From Gymnopilus junonius (taxonomy: Eukaryota; Basidiomycota; Agaricomycetes; Agaricales; Galerinaceae): DNA of 64,000 nucleotides. The stretch lies in the NCBI GenBank assembly GCA_015501075.1, contig JADNYJ010000013.1, positions 186,001-250,000 of the forward strand, read 5' to 3'. The translations under genes were made by a program, and so were the position numbers. The notes under the pieces were generated by a model that worked only from the letters and a program-made list of their open reading frames with translations, had not been told where the DNA came from and ran no database searches. Shown piece by piece: positions 34,555-45,290 of the stretch (its first letter is position 1; the number at the start of each line of letters is the position of its first letter).

Positions 34555-36935
34555 TCAACGAGCCATAAACATGGGCCAAAAAGCAGCAGTAAAGGAAGTA
34601 GGATCTTTCAATCCATACACGATCTCCATTACGTCTTCTTTATCCTTCCTCAACTCTAAGTACCAGCGGAATACATCAGTTGCAACGAACAATATAAGAA
34701 TGAATATAATGACCACATACCATCATCATCAGCGACATATGCCAACGCATAAGGACCCTTGAAAGCCCAGTGCCGCTCCTTAATGCTCTCCTGCAAGATC
34801 GGCTGCCACTTGTCAAGTATAGCCCTACACCGCTCGCTGATGGCAGCAAGACTGCTGACTTTGGAATCGGCAAGTGCTTTGAGGGGGTATAGGATCCTTG
34901 AGCACTGTAATACAACGTAATCAATCAACACTCCACTCGACAAAAAGAAAGTAAGGAGAAAGAAAACAAGACTTACATAAATCTCGTCCACATTCCCTAC
35001 ACACAGATTCTCCTTGACGTCCGCCCACATTCCCTCTTTAAACTGCATAGCCTGCAATGTCTCAACACCAGCCAAGATCTTTCCGACCTTTTCGCCCCAC
35101 ATGCCCACAACATCAACCCATCTGGGCCCGGTTGCCCTGCCGAAACCGAGGTCGGGGAACTTGATCTCCAGCGCCTCGCGAAGTTCGTTGAACTTCTCCG
35201 AGGACAATGAAGGAATCCAGCCTTCAAGTGTGGCTTGTTGGGAGTGGATCCAGTCGGAACCGTCGCAATAGAGGGTCAAGGACATTCTCGTGGGGTCGAC
35301 GTTGTCGTTTGCGAGGAGTGTGATATCTTTGTCCTCTATGGAGCCGGAGGCCGCACTGGAGCATCTAATTGTGCCCAATTGGTTTAATGCATTGGCCATT
35401 TCGTCCCCACTCGCGAAATCTTCCAGATGGAACGCGCACGTCTCTAACTTGGGAACCATCACCTTGCCCTGGTACCCCTCAGCCAAATCCAGCAAATCCC
35501 TTGGATAAAGCGGCAATGTCACATCCAAACTTTTGAGTTCAGGCGTGAGCAGCAGCACCCTCCTCAGCTCGCCTGGACCAAGGAACTCTGAGCGCGCACT
35601 GAGTGTCTTCAGCTGACATGGTTCGCCTCCTTCACCGCCGGACTTGGCCAGCATTTTAATGAGAGATACCATGAGGTTCCCCCGGTATGAAACAACGCGG
35701 ATATCTTCAACGGACGGAAGAGAGAGGTTGTCGAAGCAGTTGTATTGGGGCCTGTACTGGAACTTGACTTGAAGTTTCTTGAGTTTGGGCATCGTTACAG
35801 TCGGGAAAACTGCATCGTCCGTTAGCTCCAGCACCGTAAGCGACTCCAGCAGCTCCGAGCTCACGACCCTTTCGATCCGATTCCCAAATATCAGTCGTTC
35901 CTTATAGTGGACCAGCTGATCAAACGGCAGCAGGATATCGGCGAACGAAGGGCCAGAAACGGACACGACTTCCAGCTTGGGCGCGTCTTCGAATAAGTCC
36001 AGAGGCTCAAAGGGGCCCTCCATTTCCATCATGTCCCTCACTAGGCGGGTTTGTAAAGAAAGGCTACGCAATTTGCTTATCCTTCCTTTCACCGACTTGA
36101 ACCCGCTAAGGAGGGTCAATGGCGCCAGCTCAAACGTCGCTACCTCCCATCTCTCCGCGTACGCGCATAACAGGTCGATAATAGGATGTTTTATACCCTC
36201 GAACGCTCGCGAATGGACGTATAGCTCCAACGGCGCCCCACCGGACCGCTTCAACAGCTCCAAGAGGTATTGCATTTGCAATCCCGTTTTCCTTGGGGAC
36301 TTGCGGAGGAGTTGGATATTGGGAAGGTAGGACCATAGCTCGGAGACTGCGAGCGCGTTGGTACGCCATGAATGACAAACTTGGCCGAGAGCCCAGGGTA
36401 TGTCGGCGGGGAATCTCCAACGCGCGTGAATCTGCTGAACGGAAGGAATTGCCCACTTGAAGATCTCCTGGAGGAGCTCGGGAGGTAATCGACGAAGAGG
36501 GGAGAGTAAAGCCTGTTGCTGCTTGACAAATCTCCCAGCCTGCCCGATCTTATGCTTCATCATGCCCTCCCATGCCCGTGTGCTGGCAGTGGACTTCTGA
36601 TGAACCTGACCATCCTCGTTCTCCAGCCTGGCTTTGAGAAGGTCCTGCAATTGCTTCTGCTCGACCTTGGCTTTATCAATTGCTCGTCTGATCACAAGCT
36701 CCTGGGCTTCCGTAGGAGGCCTATTCGATTTGATGAGATGAGGGAAGGGAGGCTGCGGCAGTTTAACTTTGGAGACGCCTGGCAAGGAGCGGATAGCGAG
36801 GTCTTTTGTTGTCCGAGCCGTTCTTTTCTTTGCTGAGTGTACTTTTTTGGCTGCTCGACTTGCTTTTGCTAAGAGACGGTTCTTGGAACGTGAGATGGAC
36901 CTTCGGATTTCATGGCGTGTCGTAATTAAGGCCAC
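34555..36935 (-). CDS. F-box/LRR-like protein (array member 3)
   Basis: Exons 36935-34977, 34904-34721 and 34655-34555, with introns of 72 and 65 nt (GTAAGT..TTACAG; GTATGT..ACTTAG). The N-terminus is very basic (SKNRLLAKASRAAKK, HSAKKRTARTT), then a coiled stretch and the F-box (LRRLPPELLQEIFKWAIP ... WALGQVCHSWRTNALAV). LRR-like strands follow (LRSLSLQTRL, LTVLELTDDAV, LKSLDVTLPLYP). The C-terminal exons end IVYGLKDPTSFTAAFWP, parallel to the other members. The frame is open upstream of 36,935, but the first codon there is GTG and the next in-frame ATG lies after the coiled region. A further 5' exon joined at the TTACAG near 36,960 is therefore likely. About 750 residues. Confidence 0.8.
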
Positions 36936-38800
36936 TTTTACAGCTATCCATTTTATCTGTAAGTCGTAAAGGTTCTATTAGCGGCGAATGTATGACAATA
37001 AAGACCGAAAATACGCAAGAAAAGGACACGTACTCGCAACCAAAAGAACATTCTCCTGGCCTAGAATTCTTCAGTCTATGGTCCTGTCTGCTTGTCGTCC
37101 GCAAAGGGCGAAAGACGTTTGGTATCAGGAATGTCGACGTTGATGGATGCCGTGAAGGCCAGTATGGAGGAGACGGACGTTCTGCGCCTGGCCAGCATCG
37201 CCGTGACTGATGCCAAGTGGATAAAATTGGACCAGGGCGACCCGGTGGCATGGCGATGATCATGAACCAAGTTTGAATGACGTTGACCTTATCTGATAAA
37301 AAACTGAGTAACCAGTAACTGGAGAACGTAGGCGAGGGTACTTCAGCTTCGTTTTATTTTCCAACATCTGTGGTAAAGCAGAAATTTTATACACTTGGAG
37401 TCCTTGAATTGTAGGGTTTGACTTGGTCCTACAATTAGGAAGCGACGTCATAATCAGTGATGCCGGAGACCGTGTATTGAGAACGCACTGAAAGGGTAGT
37501 AACGTTATGATCTGAAATGAAGAAGATCGCATTCAGACGAGCTTGGTCAATATGGATCACCTACCTCACGCAAAACGCATTTTCGACGCGTTTTATCAGG
37601 GTTCGGTCCGACAGAGTTTAATACTTAGGTGTTGATCTTGTTTTCCATTTTGAAATTCAACCTTCAGTATAAGTGGATCCCGTAAATAATGTGAATATGA
37701 ACTGACATTATACACACTGTGTCCACAGCTCTGTTCACGGTAGAGAGTCAACGATGCAAACGCAGCTTCAAAACCCAGTCCTAGTCAAATCCGGAACATG
37801 CCGGAAGCACGATGCTACTATTGTCTAGACTCTAAACATGGACGTGAATGAATGCTGTCAGACTGTGGAGGCTTGCCTGCAATTATTCTCGGTCCTTCGA
37901 CACCTATATTCAATATAAGATATAATCTTAGGTGATATCTCATTGACCGGCATCGAGCATGCATTGCATTGACGTGGAAGGCTTCGTCCTTTCCGTGGAG
38001 GTTCTTCGCCGATGAAATAGTAGGCTCCGGCCGTCTGCTTCTACTCCAGATACTGGTGAAGAAATAGACGTCACAGAAACTGAACGTGGCTTGGTGTGTG
38101 TTAAATATCCTGTCATTTTTGTTCTGAACAGCAGCTGTTGGAGCCAATGCGCGACTAGCGTTGGGAGCCCTGATCATCATCATCGAAGACTGCAGACAAA
38201 GGAAAGTGAATGGGGGTAATTTGGGTCCAAGGAAACTTAGGAAAGAATGTTGAGACAGCCGCAATGGGTCGCCTGTAATTACAAATAAAAATTCTTAGTT
38301 GGGGCGCGAAAGCTGCTCGCAGGAGAGGCCTCGGGATTTTGTTAGCTGGAGATATATCATCATGATAATTTTTTTTTCTGAGGAGATACAGAAGATCCCT
38401 TACTGTGCTTTCTTTGCTTTATAGGTGATATCCTAGTATTTGATGTACGGACTCGCAGCTGTCTGTGTTGTGTTGTTTGGTTGGGACCAGGGGACGCCAT
38501 TGAAATCATGGGATGGATTTGGTAGCATGGGAATGGAGTAGGAGCTGTCTATGAACACTTAATCAATATTGGATGACAGTTCGGATTAGAAAAGAATGGT
38601 TTGCCATGAGTAGATTCACGAATGGGATGAAAGATGCGCGTGTCGAGAGCGGAAGAGGCAAAGTGGTTCAAGTCGTGGATGTTGGGATTCGGATCTTCTG
38701 CGTGAGTTGAATTTGGTTTAGCCGTTGCGGTGACATTCTCGCCAGTGGAAAAGAAAGAGGAGGTAGAAGGTCGGTGAATTAAACAGATTCATAAGCTCAT
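36936..38800. other. Intergenic; possible 5' exon of F-box member 3, otherwise nothing
   Basis: A short 5' exon of member 3 may lie in 36,960-37,270 (minus strand, behind a TTACAG acceptor). From 37.3 to 38.8 kb I see no supported gene. The neighbouring promoter-like relic at 38.84-39.08 kb suggests that a member of the right-hand family once started near 38.8 kb and has decayed. Confidence 0.35.
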
Positions 38801-38840
38801 AGGAGACGTGCATGACAGAGGGGCGAGGAGTTGGGGCGAC

Positions 38841-39077
38841 AAGGACAATTGCCACAAGTGTGCGACTTTTTAGAACTGTAAATTTAGGACTCAGCGAAGT
38901 CGTCTTTGTACCCTTTCGGAAAACTCACTTTTACCCTGCCGAGACTGTCTCGACAGATTTTAAATACAAAATTTATCTTACTCGCTGATTTTCCCTCTTT
39001 TATTTTCTTCAGAAGGAGGATGGTTTTGACAAGGGGTATTTTCAGAGTTGTGGGTGCAATCAACTCAGATCCCATGG
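38841..39077 (-). promoter_or_regulatory. Relic of the right-hand family's promoter (two conserved boxes)
   Basis: Two boxes shared with intact family promoters: GGACAATTGCCACAAGTGTG at 38,852-38,871, and a ~70-bp box beginning CTTCAGAAGGAGGATGGTTT at 39,007-39,077. The same two boxes occur in the same order upstream of the minus-strand genes starting at 42,536 and 58,529. No intact gene follows on the minus strand here. Confidence 0.55.
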
Positions 39078-40826
39078 TGCTTTTCTACGTATGCCATCTT
39101 TTTACCACGCCTATCTTCTTGTATTCTTTCCTTTATTCCAGATCCTTGAACTCTGACCGGGTGGGAAATCAATAAGACTATTCCTAATTTTTAAGTTGAC
39201 TGGTCAATCGCGGCACAGAATCAAGAAATTGGGGAACACTTCTACTCCGTGCGGGAGAAAAGATGTGAGAGATGTTGTCTCCCGATCTGAGCGCTTGCTG
39301 TTTACTGAGAGGAGTATGCGTTGTTTGACAGACGGTGGGATCATGCAACGCGCTGAGCAGTGTGGTACATAATACCTATTTCGTACATAACATTGGCTTG
39401 CCCGCTTTTTTCCTGTCAAAAAGTACAGAGAATCAACCGTAGACTTGGCAGCAGAAGTGCCTAAAAATAGCGGGCGTCCGGGGTCTGGACTTTACGCAGA
39501 TTAGGCAACACCTGTTGGACTTCGGGCAGTTCCGCCCAACCCCTTGTTCCCGACCATTATCTCGAGCTCTCAGCGCATGGCTCTTGTGCCGTCGCCAATG
39601 CTATCAATACAGGCGAGTACCGCCCATTTTTGTTTTATTCTTATACTGAATATCCTTTCTTACTACTTTGTCTATAGTTTTACCTACAAATATGACGAAT
39701 CTGTGATCAGTGATCTTTTGGGACCTACTCCCGCCTTTGGATTCCCAATTCAAATTGTAAGGGAAGTCTCCATGTCTAGAGAGGCTTGCCTACACTGCAT
39801 TTTAAGTCATTCTTTTTGTTCTCCCAAAGGGCCTTTTTCGTTCTAGATTCACTGTGCCACAAACGTCGCATCAAGCACTACTCCTTCCTCGTGCCAGCAC
39901 CACCGGCTACCAGTCTTAGACGATTCGGTGGCAACCTATGTCCGCTTCAATGAATCTCGCCAATTGAAACCCATCTCCCCATCTTCCTCAGTCACAAGTA
40001 CACTCCGCCTCTAGTATCTTCGTCCTCATCTATTTTCTGCTCTCCGACTTTTCTCCTCTTCCTTGACCCCGTTCACCTTACTGAGTGCGAACCGCCCAAC
40101 CACTCTCGGTCTTCCAGCACCGTCGCTACCTGCACCTCGGACAAGTTTGCACCCATTACTAATTCCACAGATGACTCGTCTGTTGTCACCTCAGTTTCCT
40201 CCTATTACTCACAGGTGCAGTTCCTTTCTGCTCTGCTGGCGCCTCAAACACAAACACCTCCGGATCCGGCATTCAATTCTCTTACCTCAATCTCTGCTTC
40301 TATGTCCTCTCTCGAGCAGGATTTAATCGTGAAGGTGACTCAGAAGACGTTTGAAAGCTGGAGTTGTTCTCGCCATCTCTATTCACTGGTGAGTACATGT
40401 TCAACGCGTCAGATAGCAGCTGCGTGAGGTGAACGGGTTTTTTACTTCATGAGTTGGCCCCGGCGTGTTAGAGTGCTGGCCTTGTCATTTCATTTCACAG
40501 CTTAGCTGTACTTACTCGTGGTAAGGCCTTCTCAATCACTACATCCAATACAGTAATTTTGTCTGTTCCTTTTTGCTGAAATATTGGAGAGCGATTGATA
40601 GTCAGCAGTGTAGTCAATAATAGCTAATGCAATATAGTGAGAAAAAAAGAATATCTTTATGAGAGATTAACCAGGCAGCAGCAATGGGTATGATATAAAA
40701 AGATACTCGAAATTGAAGAGAACTGAGATAGGTATTGTAAATCGTCGAAGGGCATAAATTCAAATAATAAAACGTCAAGGAAAGAGAATGGTCAATCCGA
40801 CTCAGAAATAGCGGAACCAGCTGGCA
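39078..40826. other. Inter-gene module of the right-hand array (partial copy)
   Basis: No intact gene. Pieces resemble sequence found between other family members: AAAATAGCGGGC near 39,465 (also at 59,205), and TCGTGAAGGTGACTCAGAAG near 40,327 (compare TTGTGAAGCTAACTCAGAGG near 45,930). Short open frames here are not convincing. Confidence 0.4.
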
Positions 40827-40911
40827 CTCCGCGTCCCGTGCCATGACGGTGCTTATCAATCCAATATTCCAAGGGCAAAGCCACCTCACATCCTCCCTCC
40901 ATCTAACATTC
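40827..40911 (-). other. Conserved 3'-flank element, copy after gene A-minus
   Basis: About 85 bp containing GCGTCCCGTGCCATGACGG and CCTCCATCTAACATTC. Recognisable copies lie 100-180 bp beyond the stop of every family gene here (47,379; 44,960; 51,500; 56,174; 61,303), always in the sense orientation of the gene. Confidence 0.6.
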
Positions 40912-41003
40912 ATCTCCTCGCACCAAAGTCCTCGTTAAGCAGGGAGCATGGCTTAAACTACGCATGTCGTTGGTCAATCCTGGTATCTATATAATTTTAC
41001 TGA

Positions 41004-42536
41004 TTATTTTTCCTTATGGATTAGGTTATTGTTATTGCCATACCTTGGGTCCGTCTGTTGCCTGAACACTCCCCCGATATTCTTCTTCAGCGTTTTCGGC
41101 GTTTTCGGTGCCCTTTTCCTCTTCTGCACACTTTCTTGAGCTGGCACTGATGTGTCCGAAGATGTAGAGGCAGATGATGAAGAGGATGGCACGTATGCGC
41201 GTGTACGCTTGCTTGGTTGTTGAGGTTGAGCAGGTGCCTCCGATCCTTGCGGTGTGTTAAGAAGGGCCTTGATATGATGTTCGCATTATGACGACTTACC
41301 AGTCTCTGCATTATGCTTTCGCTTGGACCCTATCTCAGAGGCTTCGACTTCGACTTCGACTTCCTGGTTTATAGCTGACCCTTCGGATGATGGATGTATC
41401 TCTGGAGGTTGGGCTAGCCTCTCAGATCCCACACTGCCCGTCTCCTGTGGCGAGCTTTTAGTTGTTAGCATGGCTTTCAAATTCTCGAGAAATGGAACTA
41501 CTCATATATACCTTCCATCGGATGATTTGCCATTGCTGCGCTCCTGCTCAATGTAATCATTTTCAGAGCTGGTAGAATTACCGGTTATGAAAGTCCGGTA
41601 GGATATAATTTCTTGGTGTGGTTCTGCTTCTCCACGATCTGAAGCCGAACCTTCTAAATATTGTTGTTCTTCCGGTTTAGGTTCACGAAGGTGCTGGGGA
41701 CCGCCAGCCATTGGTGTATCCATAGTAAGATAATGGCCTGGGTGATGCTGCAATGCATGGCCTGAAATTGTAGTTGGGGGGTGGATTGCCAGTGGTCGGA
41801 TGAGAGGATTTGGAGCATTGTCAGCAGGAACATCGTTATTATTATATGGTGCTGCAGAGAGTGGTTGCGGGTACCAGAGGGAAGGGTGCTGCTGGGCAAT
41901 GCCACTGGTCGACGGTGGGGATTGGCTGTATAGCAAATCAATCTGCTCCTGGTAGGCAAGAGATGGAACTGCATAGTTGTTATAATAATTAGTACTTTCT
42001 CCGAAAGTTGGTGCATAAAACGCCTCATCGCGCAGATTTTGTATTTCGGAGGAGGTGCCAGTATTAGAGGCGGAGGTGAGTTGGAATGGATTGACACTCT
42101 CATGAAATTTCAATAGGCTGGGTGGCGTGATGGTAGAGTTAGAAATATCTACGAAATTTTGATAAATATTGGTACCGCTCGAGAGAGTATTGCTAATGAA
42201 GCATTTACCTTGACTATGTTGGACTGAGTTCATTGCTTCTCCGAGTCTTAAGGACCTCTCGGTTAGTGGATTAGAGTCATGAGCGTAATTGAAGAGACCG
42301 GCATTGGGGAGAGAAAAGATGGCAGAGTTGCCGAATAGGCCGAAAGCATCCTGCTGCTGGCCATTGTCGAAGGTGAGGTTGTTCAGAGACGGGTTGAAGG
42401 GGTCGGCTGAGCATCCCGAAGAGAAATAATCAGAGCTTGTTCTGCCTAGTTTCTGTGTCGAAGCCTGCCCTGGGTGGTTCAACGATGGCTGCCGCTCAGA
42501 ACTTGCATGGGCTGGAGTGGAAGTCGGTGGCAGCAT
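41004..42536 (-). CDS. Right-hand family protein A-minus (disordered, function unknown)
   Basis: Start placed at MLPPTSTPAHASSERQ (42,536); an upstream in-frame ATG exists. Exon 1 runs to 41,512, then 41454-41300 and 41245-41004, with introns 41455-41511 and 41246-41299. A 60-nt in-frame intron inside exon 1 (GTAAATGC..CGTAG, near 42,150-42,210) is possible. The protein is rich in Ser, Asn, Gln and Pro and mostly disordered. Family signatures: NYAHDSNP, NDYIEQERSNGKSSDGRY just before the second splice, a Ser run followed by a basic segment (QKRKRAPKTPKTLKKN), and the end GGVFRQQTDPRYGNNNNLI. The basic region looks like a nuclear localisation signal. Function unknown; I do not recognise a known domain. 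Confidence 0.6.
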
Positions 42537-43194
42537 TTCGGGATTGGGTCTATATGTGTGTACTCGTACTTCAAAGTGGACTGTAGAGATAAGTAGCATA
42601 AATAGGTGGCGGACGCGAGCAAAAACAGCATATGTGGCAAAAGGACAATCACCACAAGTGTGCGACTTTTGAGACGAATTGGGACTCAGCAAACCTCTTT
42701 GTTGAATATTGGTTGAATACTGATCACTCACCCAACACACACCCGGTCAGGGTGCTCGGGCTTGCTGCAGTGCTGGAATAAATTCGCCAGAGGCAGTGAG
42801 GTGCGGTAAAAGAACGACAAGGAAGATACAATAACAAGGAGCCCAGAACAGTAACCATGGGAAATTTGATTGCACCCACAACCCCGAAAGTACTCCTTCC
42901 CAAAACCATCGTCCTTCTGAACGAAAACAACGAGGCATCGAGTAGTCATGTGTGGGTCTACTTGGATTTGAAATATTCTGAGCCAGAGACCTGGGTAGCT
43001 AGTACTCTAAATAGGAACAATGAACGCCCTCACTTCAAGTTGTGTTTGACAAACACGTTACAATTGCTGAGTCTCAAATTTCCAGCCGCCTTAAAACGCG
43101 CGCACCTCTCATTGTTTTGTTCACCACAACGACTCTTCTCCCGTCCATTAGCTGCCTACATACACCCATTCGGCTCTTCAGATTTCTAACCAAG
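42537..43194. promoter_or_regulatory. Bidirectional promoter region with conserved box (copy 1)
   Basis: 658 bp between divergent family genes. It contains the ~66-bp box (42,855-42,920, reading on the minus strand CAGAAGGACGATGGTTTTGG) and the shorter box around ACAATCACCACAAGTGTGCG (42,644-42,663). Both recur upstream of the other family genes. The open frames running through the box (both strands) are by-products of its conservation. Confidence 0.6.
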
Positions 43195-44847
43195 ATGAAC
43201 GCATTTGAATTCGCCATCAACACCCCGCCATCTTATACCAACCCCTTTTGGCGTGAAGAGGGCGCTTGTCACAATCAATCCATTCCGAACGGTAGGTTTA
43301 TTATCTGCAATATCAAATCTTTCGAGGTTAATTGAAATTCTACAGTACTTCACTTTCCTCAGGCGAGAGCTTCGTGGCCAAACTCTAGCACCATAGAGGA
43401 TCCACTCCCATTCTCTTTGAGCCAGATTCATGCCGCACAGCAGCACATGGCAGTGCTAAACCAACCACCACGACACTCGATACTGCTGCACAGAGAAGAT
43501 TTAGAAAGCGCCTATGGCCCCTCTCGACCTGAAAGTCATCGAACGACTTCTCGCCCCAACCCCAACACGAACTATGACAATCATACAAACAGATTGAACG
43601 AGAGTCCTTCGCCGCCTATAATTCACCCTTCTCTGATGCCTATATATCAGAGCTCGAAGCTCAATGGAAGTTTTGGCCGAGAGAATCAGCCGATCAGGAA
43701 AGCCATGTACGAACAGGTAAATAATGCAGCACTTACCTGGCAATAATTGGTACTGATCGTGTTCCATCAGAATATGATGATGGCGCGCGGTCGGTCCAAC
43801 CGAGTCAGTCGGCGAAGTATCCTGAAGGCGAGGATTCAGATTCGCCCCAGGGGGACAACCTACAGGGTGATTATTTTTTGTTATCTGCTAGAAGAAACAT
43901 TGATCATCATCAGTTCATTCAGAAGCAAGCCATGATTATGATGAGCTGGTTGACCAGTTTTTGGCCAACTATTCACCACCACCGACTGCTCTGTCCAAGC
44001 CTGCTGCCAATTCCGGAGGTGACAAGCCGCTTTCGATGAATACAAGCCCTCAACACGCTCAGCAGCAGCCTCTATCCATCCACTGCCCACGGCCACTCCG
44101 TGCAATGTCATGGAACACCGAAGCTGTTCCCCCTTTTATTCAATCCTCGCTGACAATTGCTCCACCCCAATATCAACTTCCATCCCAAGTTATACAACCA
44201 ACGGGAAATGACACTTCCCAGCACCCAAATATACTAGGACCAATTCCATATCAAGCAGGTTTTGCCATCCACCATGGAGAAGCAGAACAAATTCAACCAA
44301 ATGGATCCAACTGGGCACCAAGCACCGGTAATTGCACCCGCTTTGAGACTCGTCTCATCGAGCAGGACTGGAACGGTGTAGTGACATCCGATGGAAGGTA
44401 TGTACGAAGGGTTCCGCTTCTCGAAAGGGGTGCTGACCATCAGAAGTTGTATGCAGGAGACAAACGAGGCAAGGTCCAGGACACCAGTCCAACCTCGCCC
44501 AGGGGTATATCCCCCCGTCGTACAGCTAACAGAGCACCACCCACCAGCTCAGTTACCGAACAAGAGGAAGCCTGAAACAGAGATCAGTGAGTTGCCAAAT
44601 TGTCGACACCGAGATTTTGTATTTTGCTCAATCCCCGTTCCCAGCCTCGGAGACATCATCATCGATCGAGCTTCAAAGACCTACCAAGCGCTCACGCAGA
44701 TCTCCCTCGCCGAATTCGACATCATCTTCCAACACACCAACGCCATCCCAAGGGATTGTTCAGAAGAGGAAGAAAGTTCGACGAATAGGCAGGGAGAAAA
44801 TAGGGGACGGATTTATACTGCAGCGGGATCTAAGGTCAAAAAATTGA
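43195..44847 (+). CDS. Right-hand family protein A-plus (disordered, function unknown)
   Basis: Six exons: 43195-43291, 43346-43716, 43771-43866, 43923-44397, 44444-44586 and 44645-44847; introns of 46-58 nt. Starts MNAFEFAINTPPSYTNPFW, related to MNPFNVGLTSIPSF of the C gene. Family signatures: ASHDYDELVDQFLANYSPPP, then FETRLIEQDWNGVVTSDGR at the end of exon 4, ETNEARSRTPVQ, SETSSSIELQRPTKRSRRSP, and the tail QKRKKVRRIGREKIGDGFIL. Pro/Ser/Asn-rich with a basic, nuclear-localisation-like C-terminus. Exon 2 contains a frame break at 43,612-43,613, where the duplicate at 50 kb has one more C and reads through. Function unknown. Confidence 0.65.
43612..43613 (+). other. 1-base deletion relative to duplicate copy
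   Basis: Here TCGCCGCC; the duplicate at 50,147-50,154 has TCGCCCGCC and keeps the reading SPSPAYNSPVSDAYISELEA. This is direct, within-window evidence for a lost C in this copy. Confidence 0.8.
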
Positions 44848-44959
44848 TCTAATTCATGGATGACACTAATCAGCAAATGGGTATAGGCAGGCTAGGGAAC
44901 TTATCCACGTCGCTGAAACCGTTAGTGCTGCTCGAAAGGTCCTGCAGTGCGCAGACCAT

Positions 44960-45050
44960 GAATGTGAGATGGAGGAGAGGATGTGAGGGCTTTTCCTCTC
45001 GGGGTCTCGGATCAATCAACGCTGTCTGGCACGGGACACGGAACGCGGGA
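44960..45050 (+). other. Conserved 3'-flank element, copy after gene A-plus
   Basis: Sense-orientation copy: GAATGTGAGATGGAGGAGAG ... CTGGCACGGGACACGG. Same element as at 40,827-40,911 (there on the minus strand). Confidence 0.6.
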
Positions 45051-45290
45051 CAGCTGCTCCGCTATGTATTCGAATTTTGCGATCTTTTTCTTCTCTTTCA
45101 TTCCTCTGAGCTCCGGCCTTCAAATTTATCCTCACAATAACCCTCATGACTTCTCGTACATTTTCATTTGTATTGTTGCTTGAAATTAAATCCTCTTCTG
45201 CGCGTAAGAATTTCTTATCTCGGAGTTCATAAATAGTTTACTTACCTCGCGTCTGGGCTGTCGCCTTTTTTTCCCCACTGTATCTGCTAA

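Larger units (their letters stand above)
40510..45290. repeat. Segmental duplication, left copy
   Basis: This block, holding a divergent gene pair, is repeated at 47,050-51,840 with high identity. Landmarks are offset by 6,537-6,555 bp (for example the ATG at 43,195 and 49,732). Small indels distinguish the copies. Confidence 0.85.

Noticed and set aside
42724..42949. Minus-strand open frames (FRRTMVLGRSTFGVVGAI) conserved in two places, and the opposite plus frame (GNLIAPTTPKVLLPK)
   Set aside because: The conservation is of DNA on both strands and fits a promoter box; copies at 39 and 58.8 kb do not keep one common protein frame.
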